The notes under the pieces were generated by a model, which searched no databases, was not told where the DNA came from, and was given only the letters and a program-made list of their open reading frames with translations. Below, piece by piece: positions 8,096 through 17,178 of a stretch of DNA of 64,000 nucleotides. Position numbers and translations under genes: made by a program. Each line of letters begins with the position of its first letter. Position 1 is the first letter of the stretch. Location of the stretch: positions 742,298 through 806,297 of the forward strand of contig JAGOBH010000002.1 of the NCBI GenBank assembly GCA_017983495.1. The letters are read 5' to 3'. The stretch is from Pyrinomonadaceae bacterium (GTDB lineage Bacteria > Acidobacteriota > Blastocatellia > Pyrinomonadales > Pyrinomonadaceae).

Positions 8096-8253
8096 GATTG
8101 TAGCCGTGGGTGATAACCCACGGGATATCGTGATGGTTCTCCATCGCCGCGTTCAGCGACGGTTGAAGCCGGGTCAAGCAATGTTCAACCGTCGCTGACG
8201 CGACGGGGATCGTTCGTTCACTCAACCGTGGGTTTTCACCCACGGCTACAATC
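8096..8253. repeat. Palindromic element B
   Basis: Outer arms at 8096-8123 and 8226-8253 form an inverted repeat beginning GATTGTAGCCGTGGGT. Each arm is itself a hairpin. An inner inverted repeat pairs the stretch around GCGACGGTTGAA (8142-8170) with its mirror at about 8183-8207. Overall it is a ~158-base cruciform-capable unit. It is different in sequence from element A, which ends about 45 bases before it. Confidence 0.8.
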
Positions 8254-8470
8254 ACGGCGTCGCTCTGCGACTAAGAACTAACGTACGTAGTTCAGCTAGA
8301 CGTTGAGGTGATCCAAACACTGTCACGCTGGAGAAACCGGCGTCACTCGTCTACGTTTCATTTATTGGACCACGCTCTGGCGTGGATTACGGCGACCATT
8401 TATGGTGATACTCAAACAATGCAATTGGTGTTAATATTACTGCAAAATAATTTGACCGGAGGATTTTTCG

Positions 8471-9217
8471 ATGGAAACCAAGCTCGAGAGGGAAGTTCGC
8501 TTCCTAAAGATCTACGCACTTGTTGCCACGCTAGCTTGCGTGGTTTTTTTGGCTACCGCGTTCTCTTTTCAGGAGAATAAACAAAAGTTCGGCGAGATCG
8601 ACGTTGAGCGGATCAATATCGTCGAAAAGGACGGCAAGCTAAGAATGGTCATCTCGAACGAGGCTCGGCAGCATCCGGGCATAGTAAATGGAAAGGTCAT
8701 CGAACGAAAAACACCTCGACAGCCCGGAATGATCTTTTTTAACCAGCTCGGCGACGAGATGGGCGGACTACTGTTCGGCGAAAATGGCGGCAACGGACAT
8801 TTTGGCACGCTGACCTGGGACAAGGTCCGCAACGACCAGACGATGGGATTCCGTTATCTGGAGGGCGATGACGGTACTTATTCGTCCGGACTCGAAATGT
8901 GGCAGCAGCCGAATATTCCGGGCGACGTCATGCTCGAAAAAATTCGAGCGGCCCGCAAGATCACCGACGAGACCCAACGCAAAGCGGCGCTGAAGGCGTT
9001 GGCCGACAAAAACGAGATGACCACCTACCGGCTGTTTCTCGGAAAAAACCGCGACGATTCGACCGTACTCGCGATGTCGGATATCAAAGGCAAGCCGAGG
9101 ATCGTGATGGAAGTCACATCCGACGGCGTACCCAAACTTGAGTTCCTCGACGCACAGGGAAAGGTAATTTACAGCCTGCCCGAGGAAACGAAACCTAAGA
9201 AACATTCCAAGAAGTAA
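8471..9217 (+). CDS. Membrane-anchored hypothetical protein
   Basis: A 248-residue protein with one N-terminal membrane segment (about 13-34) followed by a soluble region rich in beta-strand-like stretches and Gly. There are two similar short motifs: INIVEKDGKLRMVISNE near 49-65 and a weaker counterpart (AMSDIKGKPRIVMEV) near 200-215. This hints at an internal repeat. The basic tail ends KPKKHSKK. GGAGG at 8458-8462 supports the ATG at 8471. I do not recognise a named family. No operon partner is evident, since the next gene is convergent. Confidence 0.75.
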   Translation: METKLEREVRFLKIYALVATLACVVFLATAFSFQENKQKFGEIDVERINIVEKDGKLRMVISNEARQHPGIVNGKVIERKTPRQPGMIFFNQLGDEMGGLLFGENGGNGHFGTLTWDKVRNDQTMGFRYLEGDDGTYSSGLEMWQQPNIPGDVMLEKIRAARKITDETQRKAALKALADKNEMTTYRLFLGKNRDDSTVLAMSDIKGKPRIVMEVTSDGVPKLEFLDAQGKVIYSLPEETKPKKHSKK

Positions 9218-9225
9218 CTGATCGG

Positions 9226-10695
9226 CTAATAGGCTCGGGCGAAGACTACTCGTTTGGTGGACGAGTTGCCGGTGAAGATGCATTTTCCTTGCTCCTCGGG
9301 GGCGTCGAGCGGGATGCAGCGGATGGTGGCTTTGGTCTCGTCTTTGATCTTTTCCTCGGTTTCGGCGGTGCCGTCCCAGTGGGCGAGGAGGAAGCCGCCT
9401 TTCTCGATCTGGGCTTTGAACTCGTCCCACGTGTCGACGATGTGAGTGTTTTCCTCACGAAACGCCAGTGCCTTTTGGAAGATCGCCGCCTGAATTTCGT
9501 CGAGCAGTGTCTTGATGTAGTCCGTCAGGCCCGGGAGCGGACGCGTTTCCTTTGTCAGGTTGTCGCGGCGGGCGACCTCGACGGTGCCTGCCTCGAGATC
9601 ACGCATACCGATAGCGAGCCGGACGGGAACGCCCTTTAGCTCATATTCGGCAAACTTCCAGCCCGAGCGCTGATTGTCATTATCGTCAAACTTGACCGAG
9701 ATGCCCGCGGCCCTGAGTTCGGCACAGAGCGGATCGACGACCGCGGTGATGGCGACGAGATCCTCGGGCGAGCGGTGGATCGGGACGATGACGACCTGGA
9801 TCGGAGCGAGCTTCGGCGGCAGCACGAGGCCCTTGTCGTCCGAGTGGGCCATGATCAGGGCACCCATCAGACGCGTCGAAACGCCCCAGCTCGTCGCCCA
9901 CGCGTATTCCTGTTCGTTCTCTTTATTGACGAATTTGACGTCAAACGCCTTGGCAAAATTCTGCCCGAGAAAATGCGACGTGCCCGATTGCAGAGCCTTG
10001 CCGTCCTGCATCAGAGCCTCGATACAATATGTTTCGAGGGCACCGGCAAAGCGTTCATTGGGCGATTTGAGGCCCTTGAGAACGGGCAGTGCGATCCACT
10101 CTTCGGCAAATGTCGCGTAAACGCCGAGCATGCGTTCAGTCTCTTCGATCGCCTCGGCCTCGGTCGCGTGTGCCGTGTGGCCCTCTTGCCAGAGAAATTC
10201 GGCGGTACGCAGGAACAGCCGCGTACGCATCTCCCAGCGGACGATATTGCACCACTGATTGATCAGCAGCGGCAGATCGCGCCACGACTGGATCCAGTTT
10301 CTGTAGGTGTTCCAGATGACGGCCTCGGAGGTCGGGCGAATGATCAGCTCTTCTTCAAGCTTGGCGTTGGGGTCGACCATCAGGCCGCCATTTGGGTCGG
10401 CCTTAAGGCGGTAATGCGTAACGACGGCACACTCTTTGGCAAAGCCTTCGGCGTGCTCCTCTTCTTTTTCGAGGAACGATTTCGGGACAAAAAGCGGGAA
10501 GTACGCGTTCTGATGGCCGGTCGCCTTGAACATATCGTCGAGTGCCCGCTGCATCTTTTCCCAGATCGCATAACCGTACGGTTTGATGACCATACAACCG
10601 CGGACCGCGGAGTTTTCCGCCAGGTCGGCGCGTTTGACGATCTCGTTGTACCACTCGGAATAATTTTCTGCCCTTGTCGGAAGTGCTTTGCTCAT
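9226..10695 (-). CDS. proS: Prolyl-tRNA synthetase (archaeal/eukaryotic-like type)
   Basis: A 489-residue class II aminoacyl-tRNA synthetase that charges tRNA-Pro. The N-terminus ([19 protein letters not shown], then [15 protein letters not shown]) matches the ProS type 3 group. Motif 2/3 regions include [16 protein letters not shown] and [18 protein letters not shown]-terminal zinc-binding-like region ends with the family's terminal Tyr (ARAY). The length fits type 3, which lacks the editing insertion of the E. coli-type enzyme. It is divergent from the proline dehydrogenase gene, with 151 bases between starts. Confidence 0.95.
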   Translation of the reverse strand: MSKALPTRAENYSEWYNEIVKRADLAENSAVRGCMVIKPYGYAIWEKMQRALDDMFKATGHQNAYFPLFVPKSFLEKEEEHAEGFAKECAVVTHYRLKADPNGGLMVDPNAKLEEELIIRPTSEAVIWNTYRNWIQSWRDLPLLINQWCNIVRWEMRTRLFLRTAEFLWQEGHTAHATEAEAIEETERMLGVYATFAEEWIALPVLKGLKSPNERFAGALETYCIEALMQDGKALQSGTSHFLGQNFAKAFDVKFVNKENEQEYAWATSWGVSTRLMGALIMAHSDDKGLVLPPKLAPIQVVIVPIHRSPEDLVAITAVVDPLCAELRAAGISVKFDDNDNQRSGWKFAEYELKGVPVRLAIGMRDLEAGTVEVARRDNLTKETRPLPGLTDYIKTLLDEIQAAIFQKALAFREENTHIVDTWDEFKAQIEKGGFLLAHWDGTAETEEKIKDETKATIRCIPLDAPEEQGKCIFTGNSSTKRVVFARAY

Positions 10696-10846
10696 ATAAT
10701 GTACCGCTCACCGTGTTCGCTCTGTGAACACTGAGGTAAAACGAGAATGATAAGATAATTTGGCGGACGATACAATTTCGCGGTTCAGCTTGAGTGCCCC
10801 GTGCGCTCTGTTGACTCTCGGGCCAATATGATATTATCCGTTTTTT

Positions 10847-12022
10847 ATGAGTAATAAACCGCTCGACCTCAACGACACCGCAACAGCATTCGCTCACAAA
10901 TCAAATTCAGAGCTGAAAGAGAAGTATCGCCTCTTCAAAATGATGAATTCGCCGTTTCTAAATTCCATAGGAACGGGCCTAACGAAGTTTGCATTATCCA
11001 TCGGCCTGCCGGTCGAGGGGCTGATCAAATCGACCGTATTTGAGCAATTTTGCGGCGGCGAAACGATCGAAGAATGCGACAAGGCGGTCGATTCGCTCGG
11101 CGACGCCAAGATCGGTGCGATCCTCGACTATTCGGTCGAGGGCAAAACGCAGGAAACGGATTTTGACGCCGTCAAGGACGAGATCATCCGCACGATCGAA
11201 CGCGGCAAGGACGACCCGAATATTCCGTTTTCGGTCTTTAAGGTCACGGGCATTGCCCCATTGGGCACGCTCGAGCGAATGAGCAGCAAGAAAAAGCTCG
11301 ACGCCAAAAGCCAGGCGAAATGTGAACGCATCCACAACCGCGTCAACGAGATCTGCGAATACGCATACAAGGTCGATCACCCGATCTTTATCGACGCTGA
11401 AGATTCGTGGATACAGGATTGTATCGACCGTATGGCGACCGAGATGATGGAAAAATACAATCTCGAAAAGCCGATCGTTTTTAATACGCTGCAGATGTAC
11501 CGCACCGACCGGCTTGAGTTTTTGAAAGAGGCTCGTCGGCAGGCAACAGCGAACGGTTACATTCTGGCCGTCAAGCTTGTCCGCGGTGCCTATATGGAAA
11601 AGGAACGCGAACGCGCAGCCGAAATGGGCTATCCGTCGCCGATCCACGAGACCAAAGAGGCGACCGACGCAGACTATAACGCCGCGATCGAATATTGCCT
11701 CAAGCACATTGACGAAGTTGCATTTGTGGCGGGAACACATAATGAAGAAAGTACGCAGATGCTCGCGAACAAGATGAAGGAAATGGGCATCCCGAACGAC
11801 CATCCGCATGTGTTTTTCTCGCAGCTTTACGGCATGGGCGATAACCTTTCGTACGTACTGGCAAAGAACGACTATCGAGTTTCGAAATATCTGCCGTACG
11901 GCCCTGTGGCGGACGCAGTGCCGTATCTGATCCGTCGCGCTGAGGAAAACTCGGCCGCCGCGGGCCAGGTCAGCCGCGAGCTGGAAATGCTGGAAAAAGA
12001 GATCAAACGGCGGAAACTGTGA
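10847..12022 (+). CDS. Proline dehydrogenase (monofunctional PRODH)
   Basis: A 391-residue FAD enzyme that oxidises L-proline to 1-pyrroline-5-carboxylate. It has the beta/alpha barrel of the PutA PRODH domain with the signature LVRGAYMEKERERA near residue 244. The C-terminal strands read FSQLYGMGDNLSYVLA and YLPYGPVADAVPYLIRRAEENSA, whose paired Arg residues contact the substrate carboxylate. The length fits a stand-alone enzyme without the P5C dehydrogenase half. The gene faces away from proS. No P5C dehydrogenase lies in this window. Confidence 0.93.
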   Translation: MSNKPLDLNDTATAFAHKSNSELKEKYRLFKMMNSPFLNSIGTGLTKFALSIGLPVEGLIKSTVFEQFCGGETIEECDKAVDSLGDAKIGAILDYSVEGKTQETDFDAVKDEIIRTIERGKDDPNIPFSVFKVTGIAPLGTLERMSSKKKLDAKSQAKCERIHNRVNEICEYAYKVDHPIFIDAEDSWIQDCIDRMATEMMEKYNLEKPIVFNTLQMYRTDRLEFLKEARRQATANGYILAVKLVRGAYMEKERERAAEMGYPSPIHETKEATDADYNAAIEYCLKHIDEVAFVAGTHNEESTQMLANKMKEMGIPNDHPHVFFSQLYGMGDNLSYVLAKNDYRVSKYLPYGPVADAVPYLIRRAEENSAAAGQVSRELEMLEKEIKRRKL

Positions 12023-12025
12023 TAG

Positions 12026-12070
12026 GTGGTCGGTGGTCAGTGGTCAGTGGTCAGTGGTCAGTGGTCAGTG
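12026..12070 (+). repeat. Heptanucleotide tandem repeat (GTGGTCA)n
   Basis: Six consecutive 7-base units (one GTGGTCG, then five GTGGTCA) plus three bases of a seventh follow the proline dehydrogenase stop. The unit length of 7 and the location between genes suggest a slippage-prone simple repeat. Confidence 0.95.
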
Positions 12071-12123
12071 CACGATGATTGATATTTTTCGGCAACTTGC
12101 AACTAATAACCGCCCTGAACATT

Positions 12124-12603
12124 ATGTTTTGTCCCAAATGCGGAAATGCCGAGCAGCAGCCTGAGACGTTTTGCCGTCAGTGCGGCATTTTTCTCCCGGA
12201 CCTGTCAAAACCGGCCAAGAAATCACAAACGCCGCAGGACCATGTGACGGCGAACCTCGCATTGAGCACGATGACGATCGTCGTTGCGTTCACACTCGCC
12301 ATCCTGCTCTATTCAATGCTCGCGTTTAAGACCGACACACATCCGCTGATATACGTCACGGCGGGGCTGCTGATAGCGATCGGGGCATGGCACATCCAGT
12401 CGTTGTGGAGAACGCTGCTGCTGAGGAAGCACTTCAAGAAAAATCAACGTGCGGGCGAACCGGAGATCGCGGGCATCACGGCAACGGACGACAAACTGCT
12501 CGATCAGCCCAATTTTGACGACTTCGTCCCGGTCAGCGTCACCGACCGGACGACCAAACATCTCTCAAAGACAAAACTACGCTCAACGGAACCCGAGCAT
12601 TAA
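12124..12603 (+). CDS. Zinc-ribbon membrane protein
   Basis: About 159 residues. The N-terminal double-CxxC zinc ribbon (MFCPKCGNAEQ, then FCRQCG) is followed by two transmembrane helices (about 52-72 and 78-95) and a polar tail. The ATG at 12124 is chosen because it places the ribbon at the N-terminus. An upstream in-frame ATG at 12079 would add 15 unrelated residues. Its function is unknown. Similar ribbon-plus-membrane architectures occur at 47997, 57469 and, without the membrane part, 42824. The 3' end overlaps the convergent gene by 21 bases. Confidence 0.7.
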   Translation: MFCPKCGNAEQQPETFCRQCGIFLPDLSKPAKKSQTPQDHVTANLALSTMTIVVAFTLAILLYSMLAFKTDTHPLIYVTAGLLIAIGAWHIQSLWRTLLLRKHFKKNQRAGEPEIAGITATDDKLLDQPNFDDFVPVSVTDRTTKHLSKTKLRSTEPEH

Positions 12604-12942
12604 TCTAACGGACCGATCGGACACTTCGCGGCCCGCGTATGCTTTCCACGCGGAAAGCGGTGCGATCTCGGCGTCGGTCAGCGGGACATTGGCGATCCGC
12701 GACACCTGCGTGCTCTCAAACGCACGCGTCGTGAGGGCGATGTGCCGTTCACTTACCTTCAACTTCGACGGGTCCGCAGAAGCCGCTTCGGCCGAGTCGA
12801 CATCGGCAAAAAAGTCTGTGTAAGCCGCTACGTGCCAGGTTTTATCCACGCCGTCGCTATCAACCCCGAGCAGACGCAACAGAGCAAATCCCGCCTCAAG
12901 CTGAAAAACCAAAAAATCACCGGGCTGAAAATTCTGTGACAT
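12583..12942 (-). CDS. Hypothetical protein
   Basis: A 119-residue soluble protein beginning MSQNFQPGDFLVFQLEAGF, with no signal peptide or membrane segment. The start reads like a small beta-barrel fold. I do not recognise a family. It is convergent with and overlaps the zinc-ribbon gene by 21 bases. Its 5' end faces the deaminase gene, with 47 bases between the two divergent starts. Codon usage looks like that of neighbouring genes. Confidence 0.65.
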   Translation of the reverse strand: MSQNFQPGDFLVFQLEAGFALLRLLGVDSDGVDKTWHVAAYTDFFADVDSAEAASADPSKLKVSERHIALTTRAFESTQVSRIANVPLTDAEIAPLSAWKAYAGREVSDRSVRLMLGFR

Positions 12943-12989
12943 AACAACGAGATTAGCATACCCGCTCGTTTGCTTGTAAAATTAGAGAT

Positions 12990-13442
12990 GTGAAGACCGA
13001 TCTTGATCTGCAAGCCATGCTCGATGTCGCGATAGACGAAGCTCGAACGGGCCTGGCCGAGGGCGGCATTCCGATCGGTGCGGCGTTATTCGATGCGGAC
13101 GGCAATCTGCTCGGCCGCGGACACAATCGCCGCGTGCAGGAGGGCGACCCGTCGCTTCACGCCGAAACGGACGCATTTCGCCGGGCCGGGCGACGGGCAA
13201 ATTATCGCGACACGATCATGGTGACGACGCTGGCACCGTGCTATTACTGCAGCGGATTGGTTCGGCAGTTTAATATCTCGGCCGTCATCGTTGGCGAATC
13301 GGTCAACTTTCCCGGCGGCATCGAGTGGCTGAGGGAAGCGGGCGTTGAGATCGTCGATATGAACTCCGCCGAATGCGTTGAAATGCTAGGGAAGTTTATC
13401 GGCGAGAACCCCGAACTTTGGAACGAAGATATTGGAGAATAG
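12990..13442 (+). CDS. Cytosine deaminase-like nucleoside/base deaminase
   Basis: A 150-residue zinc hydrolase of the CMP/dCMP deaminase superfamily. It is closest in motif to yeast-type cytosine deaminase: GGIPIGAAL, HAETDAFRRAG (the zinc ligand His and catalytic Glu) and TLAPCYYCSG (the two Cys ligands). It probably deaminates cytosine or a related base. The start is a GTG at 12990, and an overlapping ATG two bases earlier is followed at once by a stop. It lies 12 bases before the CoA-transferase gene and may be cotranscribed with it. Confidence 0.88.
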   Translation: MKTDLDLQAMLDVAIDEARTGLAEGGIPIGAALFDADGNLLGRGHNRRVQEGDPSLHAETDAFRRAGRRANYRDTIMVTTLAPCYYCSGLVRQFNISAVIVGESVNFPGGIEWLREAGVEIVDMNSAECVEMLGKFIGENPELWNEDIGE

Positions 13443-13454
13443 TTTTTTGGTTTT

Positions 13455-14759
13455 ATGTCTAAAATAACAACGGCGGCTGAGGCCGTAAATGCGATCAGAT
13501 CTGGCGACCGCGTGTTCATACACGGTATCGCCGCAGCACCCACCATATTGATCGAAGCGATGACGGCACGTGCGAGCGAACTGCGCGACGTCGAGATCGT
13601 TCATCTACACACCGAGGGCGACGCTCCGTATGCGAGAGCGGAATTTGAAGACAGCTTTCGGGTAAATGCGTTTTTTGTCGGAGCGAACGTCCGAAAGGCC
13701 GTGCAGAGCGGCCGCGGTGATTATATCCCCGTGTTTTTGTCGGAGATCCCGGCGTTGTTCAGGAGAAACGTGCTGCCGCTCGACGTGGCGCTCATCCACG
13801 TTTCGCCGCCGGACAAGCACGGTTTTTGCTCGCTTGGCGTGTCGGTCGACATTGCCAAAGCGGCGGTCGAGACGGCAAAGATCGTTATCGCTCAGGTCAA
13901 TCCAAATATGCCGCGAACGATCGGCGATGCTCTCGTCGACGTGCGTGATATAGATTTTCTGGTCGAGGTCAACATTCCGCTGCCGGAACAGGCGATGCCG
14001 GTACTTTCCGACACTGACCGTGCGATCGGCAACCACATTGCCGAGCTGATCGAGGACGGCGCAACGCTGCAGATGGGCATCGGGACGATCCCGAACGCCG
14101 TGCTCGCTTCGCTCAAGAACCACAAGCACCTCGGCATTCACACCGAAATGTTCTCGGACGGCCTGATCGATCTGGTCGAATCGGGCGTTGTTACCGGCGA
14201 GCGAAAGATCAAACATCCGGGCAAGATCGTCGCGGGATTCGTTATGGGCACGCGGCGTTTGTACGATTTTGTCGATGACAATCCGCAGGTTTTGATGCTC
14301 GATATCGCGTACGTTAACGACAGTTCGGTCATTCGGCGTAATCCGAAAGTAACGGCCGTCAATAGTGCGATCGAGGTCGATCTGACCGGCCAGGTTTGCG
14401 CGGATTCGATCGGCACCAAGCAATATTCCGGCGTCGGCGGACAGATGGACTTTATCCGCGGAGCGTCGCTCTCGGAGGGCGGCATGCCGATCATCGCACT
14501 GCCGTCGACGACAACCCACGGCGACAGCAAGATCGTGCCGTTCCTTAAGACCGGTGCGGGCGTCGTCACGACGCGGGCCCATGTGCATTACATCGTTACC
14601 GAATACGGCGTCGCCAATCTGTACGGCAAAAATCTGCGTCAGCGGGCGGCCGAGCTCGTCACGATCGCTCATCCCGATCACCGCGAGGCTCTCGACCGTG
14701 CCGTTTTCGAGCGTTTTCATTCGATAGAATCAGACCATTTACATTTAACAAACGGTTAG
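13455..14759 (+). CDS. Acetyl-CoA hydrolase/CoA-transferase family protein
   Basis: A 434-residue Cat1/4-hydroxybutyrate CoA-transferase-like enzyme. Typical segments are HVSPPDKHGFCSLGVSVD, a glycine-rich LQMGIGTIPNAVL, and SAIEVDLTGQVCADSIG, where the Glu is the expected covalent CoA carrier. The C-terminal motif ITEYGVA appears as VTEYGVANLYGK. It should move CoA between acetate and other short-chain acids. It is followed 21 bases later by a thiolase, with a 3-hydroxybutyryl-CoA dehydrogenase 2 kb further on, consistent with C4 acid or ketone-body-type metabolism. The exact substrate is not readable. Confidence 0.9.
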   Translation: MSKITTAAEAVNAIRSGDRVFIHGIAAAPTILIEAMTARASELRDVEIVHLHTEGDAPYARAEFEDSFRVNAFFVGANVRKAVQSGRGDYIPVFLSEIPALFRRNVLPLDVALIHVSPPDKHGFCSLGVSVDIAKAAVETAKIVIAQVNPNMPRTIGDALVDVRDIDFLVEVNIPLPEQAMPVLSDTDRAIGNHIAELIEDGATLQMGIGTIPNAVLASLKNHKHLGIHTEMFSDGLIDLVESGVVTGERKIKHPGKIVAGFVMGTRRLYDFVDDNPQVLMLDIAYVNDSSVIRRNPKVTAVNSAIEVDLTGQVCADSIGTKQYSGVGGQMDFIRGASLSEGGMPIIALPSTTTHGDSKIVPFLKTGAGVVTTRAHVHYIVTEYGVANLYGKNLRQRAAELVTIAHPDHREALDRAVFERFHSIESDHLHLTNG

Positions 14760-14780
14760 TACATTAGAGGAAAAAATAGT

Positions 14781-15974
14781 ATGTCTAATTCAAATAAAGC
14801 AGTAATTATAAGTGCGGCACGAACGCCGACGGGTAAATTTCAAGGTGCTCTGAAAGGTTTTACGGCACCTGATCTCGGTGCTATCGCTATCAAAGAGGCG
14901 GTCAAGCGTGCCGGTATCGAAGGCAGCGACGTGAGCGAGGTCATCATGGGCTGCGTGGTTCAGGCGGGTGTCGGCCAGGCACCGGCACGGCAAGCGGCGA
15001 TCAAGGCGGGACTGCCGCCTGAGGTTTCGGCTCTGACGATCAATATGGTCTGCGGTTCGGGCCTGCGTGCGGTCGCATTGGCGGCACAGGCCGTGCAGCT
15101 CGGCGACGCGGAATACGTCGTTGCCGGCGGCATGGAATCGATGTCGAACATCCCGTATTCGCTGCAGACGGCCCGCGACGGCTTTAGAATGGGCAATCAG
15201 GTCGCGACCGATCTGATGATCCATGACGGGCTGTGGTGCCCGTTCGAAAACTGGCACATGGGCAACACCGGTGAGGTCGTAGCAGAGAAGTACAATATCA
15301 CGCGCGAGGCTCAGGACGATTTTGCATTCGATTCGCACCGCAAGGCTGACGAAGCGCAGAAAGAGGGTCGATTTGAGGATGAGATGATCGCGGTCGAGAT
15401 CCCGCAGAAAAAGGGCGACCCGTTCGTTCTGGATTACGACGAGCCGGTGCGGCCGGAAACGACGATCGAGAGTCTCGGCAAACTGCGTCCGGCGTTCAAA
15501 AAAGACGGCGGAACGGTAACGGCGGGCAATGCTCCGGGCGTCAATGACGGTGCCTCGGCGCTGGTCGTTACATCTGCCGAAAATGCCGCCAAGCTCGGCA
15601 TCGAGCCGCTCGGCCGCGTGGTCGCCTCGGCAACGTCGGGCATTGAGCCGAAGCTTATCATGATGGCACCGGTCCAGGGTGTTCTGAACGTGCTCAAAAA
15701 GGCCGGCTGGGATATGAAGGACGTCGATCTTTTTGAGCTGAACGAAGCGTTTTCGGTCCAGGCTCTGGGCGTAATGCAGGAACTCGGGCTCGACCTTGAA
15801 AAGGTGAACGTCAATGGCGGTGCGGTCGCACTTGGCCACGCTATCGGCAATTCGGGCGGACGCATCCTGACGACGCTGCTCTACGAAATGAAGCGTCGCG
15901 GCGTAAAACGCGGTGTCGCAGCACTATGTCTCGGCGGCGGCAACTCGGTCGCGATGGCCGTCGAACGCGATTGA
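14781..15974 (+). CDS. Acetyl-CoA C-acetyltransferase (thiolase)
   Basis: A 397-residue thiolase of biosynthetic/acetoacetyl-CoA type. The nucleophilic Cys is in [11 protein letters not shown] (near 91), the His in [16 protein letters not shown], and the second Cys in CLGGGNSVA near the C-terminus. It should interconvert two acetyl-CoA and acetoacetyl-CoA. The AGGA of TTAGAGGAAAAA supports the ATG at 14781. Together with the CoA-transferase upstream and the dehydrogenase at 17963 it gives a short-chain acyl-CoA set. A terminator follows at 16009. Confidence 0.95.
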   Translation: MSNSNKAVIISAARTPTGKFQGALKGFTAPDLGAIAIKEAVKRAGIEGSDVSEVIMGCVVQAGVGQAPARQAAIKAGLPPEVSALTINMVCGSGLRAVALAAQAVQLGDAEYVVAGGMESMSNIPYSLQTARDGFRMGNQVATDLMIHDGLWCPFENWHMGNTGEVVAEKYNITREAQDDFAFDSHRKADEAQKEGRFEDEMIAVEIPQKKGDPFVLDYDEPVRPETTIESLGKLRPAFKKDGGTVTAGNAPGVNDGASALVVTSAENAAKLGIEPLGRVVASATSGIEPKLIMMAPVQGVLNVLKKAGWDMKDVDLFELNEAFSVQALGVMQELGLDLEKVNVNGGAVALGHAIGNSGGRILTTLLYEMKRRGVKRGVAALCLGGGNSVAMAVERD

Positions 15975-16008
15975 CCTGATCTTGACTATCGTCAGTTTTC
16001 AGTCCAAG

Positions 16009-16039
16009 TCCGCGAGCATTACGCTCGCGGCCTTTTTGC
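16009..16039 (+). terminator. Rho-independent terminator after thiolase
   Basis: A stem of CCGCGAGC paired with GCTCGCGG around a 5-base loop is followed by CCTTTTTGCTT. It ends the CoA-transferase/thiolase transcription unit. Confidence 0.85.
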
Positions 16040-16110
16040 TTACGCACGTAAACAATGCCTATCGTAGGTGTCAACTGTGGCGACGAGAACCGACGCCGGC
16101 GGCGTCGAAT

Positions 16111-16198
16111 GTTTATAGAAATTCGATGCAGGATAAAGAGAACATACGACCCCGGCCGGGGTCGAACGTTATCGGTTGGTGATCGATGTTCTATAAAC
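16111..16198. repeat. Palindromic element C
   Basis: The outer arms GTTTATAGAA (16111-16120) and TTCTATAAAC (to 16198) enclose a perfect 18-base palindrome at 16147-16164 (CGACCCCGGCCGGGGTCG). Fragments of the centre (GACCCCG / CGGGGTC) also occur in the inverted repeats at 16744 and 17148. No gene is seen between the thiolase stop at 15974 and 16451, apart from the terminator and repeats. Confidence 0.8.
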
Positions 16199-16227
16199 GT
16201 GCGATCTCTCCGGGATCGCAATGCAAA

Positions 16228-16445
16228 CCGCGTCTTCGCGGCACATAGCCACGCTCCTTTAGGGCGTGGTCAGGTTCGCCGGATGATCGCCAGCCCGTTT
16301 TAACGGGCTTGAATTTCTGTGGCTTAAGCCGCCTGAGGTAAGGACGTTGAAACGCCCTCTAAATATCGCGGACTTCTTCCCACGCCGTAAACGAGCGTGG
16401 CTATGAGCCGCGAGGACGCGGAAAGACGGCTGAAGCCGCCTGCGT
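16228..16445. repeat. Compound palindromic element A, copy 2
   Basis: About 218 bases with the same ordered modules as 7804-8050: CCGCGT..CGCGGC, ATAGCCACG..GCGTGGT, AGCCCGTTTTAACGGGCT, GGCTTAAGCC, AAGGACG..ACGCCCT and the mirrored outer arms ending in GGCTGAAGCCGCC. Loop sequences differ while stems are kept by paired changes. This suggests the folded structure rather than the sequence is conserved. Confidence 0.85.
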
Positions 16446-16450
16446 TCCAG

Positions 16451-16624
16451 TCAAAACCGAGCGACCTCGCCGTCGATCAAATTCTCGACTGTCAGCGCCC
16501 AAATCCCGTTTCTGACCCGCCACACGTTGTCTGCGTCGATAAGAAACGACTCACGCCCGAAGAGTGACAATTCGCGAACGCAAAATTTATTGACATCGAT
16601 AACGGACTCTTCCACAATAGCCAC
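16451..16624 (-). CDS. Possible small protein of 57 residues
   Basis: A minus-strand frame from a GTG at 16624 to a TGA at 16451 gives a protein-like sequence (for example VNKFCVRELSLFGRESFLID). A GGGAGG lies about 13 bases upstream of the GTG, and a stop interrupts the frame 10 codons before it. There is no family assignment. It sits between two repeats and could also be a remnant of a longer gene. Confidence 0.4.
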   Translation of the reverse strand: MAIVEESVIDVNKFCVRELSLFGRESFLIDADNVWRVRNGIWALTVENLIDGEVARF

Positions 16625-16743
16625 ATCATGCCCGACGCCTCCCAGCGATATTCAGCAGACGCGATCATTTTTGATCGCGCGGCATTGGGCGAACGGGCAA
16701 TTGTCGGTTTTTCAAGAACACTGAACGGTCACGCCCGGACAGA

Positions 16744-17175
16744 GAATTGCACTATTGCAAGTTTGACCCCGTCCTCATCCGTCGAGGTTGAGAAATATCA
16801 AAGAGATCGGTTGGGATTATCGCGTCGAAATGCTCATCAAAGAAATAGTTGAAGTCGCTCGTATGAAAAAAGCTTTGAACTCTAGACCTTTTTGGATTGG
16901 CGTAAGTATAACAATCCTGGTTTATTTCATAATCAGTCTTATTGATTACAAAACGAACTATGATGGACTCTGTATGGATTGCAATAATGATTTCGGACTT
17001 CCATTTTTAGTATATCAGTCCGGCAGCTTGATTCATGCAACAAAAATTCTTTGGTTTGGAGTGGCTCTAAACGTCGCAGTTCTTGGAATTACATGTATTG
17101 GCACAGGCATTGTGAGCCGCTTTTTGTTTGAACGGAAACAATAGAGTCGGGGTCGAACTTGCAACATTGCAATTC
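16744..17175. mobile_element. 432-bp cassette bounded by 28-bp inverted repeats
   Basis: A 28-base sequence at 16744-16771 (beginning GAATTGCACTATTGC) is repeated in inverted orientation at 17148-17175 with 25 of 28 bases matching. The interval contains one small membrane-protein gene that is visibly more A+T-rich than its surroundings. No transposase is encoded. It could be a non-autonomous element carrying a passenger gene. No clear target-site duplication is seen at the edges. Confidence 0.55.
16863..17144 (+). CDS. Small membrane protein inside the inverted-repeat cassette
   Basis: About 93 residues starting MKKALNSRPFWIGV. Two transmembrane helices (about 9-27 and 62-85) flank a short Cys-containing loop (GLCMDCNNDFGLPF). 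The ATG at 16863 is preferred over one 75 bases upstream because the membrane protein begins there. I do not recognise a named family. The coding DNA is A+T-richer than neighbouring genes. It ends four bases before the right inverted repeat of the cassette. Confidence 0.65.
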   Translation: MKKALNSRPFWIGVSITILVYFIISLIDYKTNYDGLCMDCNNDFGLPFLVYQSGSLIHATKILWFGVALNVAVLGITCIGTGIVSRFLFERKQ

Positions 17176-17178
17176 TAG

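Noticed and set aside
8070..8255. 61-codon minus-strand frame
   Set aside because: It lies wholly within palindromic element B. Its codons follow the repeat structure.
9775..10734. 319-codon plus-strand frame
   Set aside because: It is the antisense shadow of proS, which has full family motifs.
12026..12070. CRISPR-like array
   Set aside because: The units are contiguous 7-mers with no spacers. No cas gene is present in the window.
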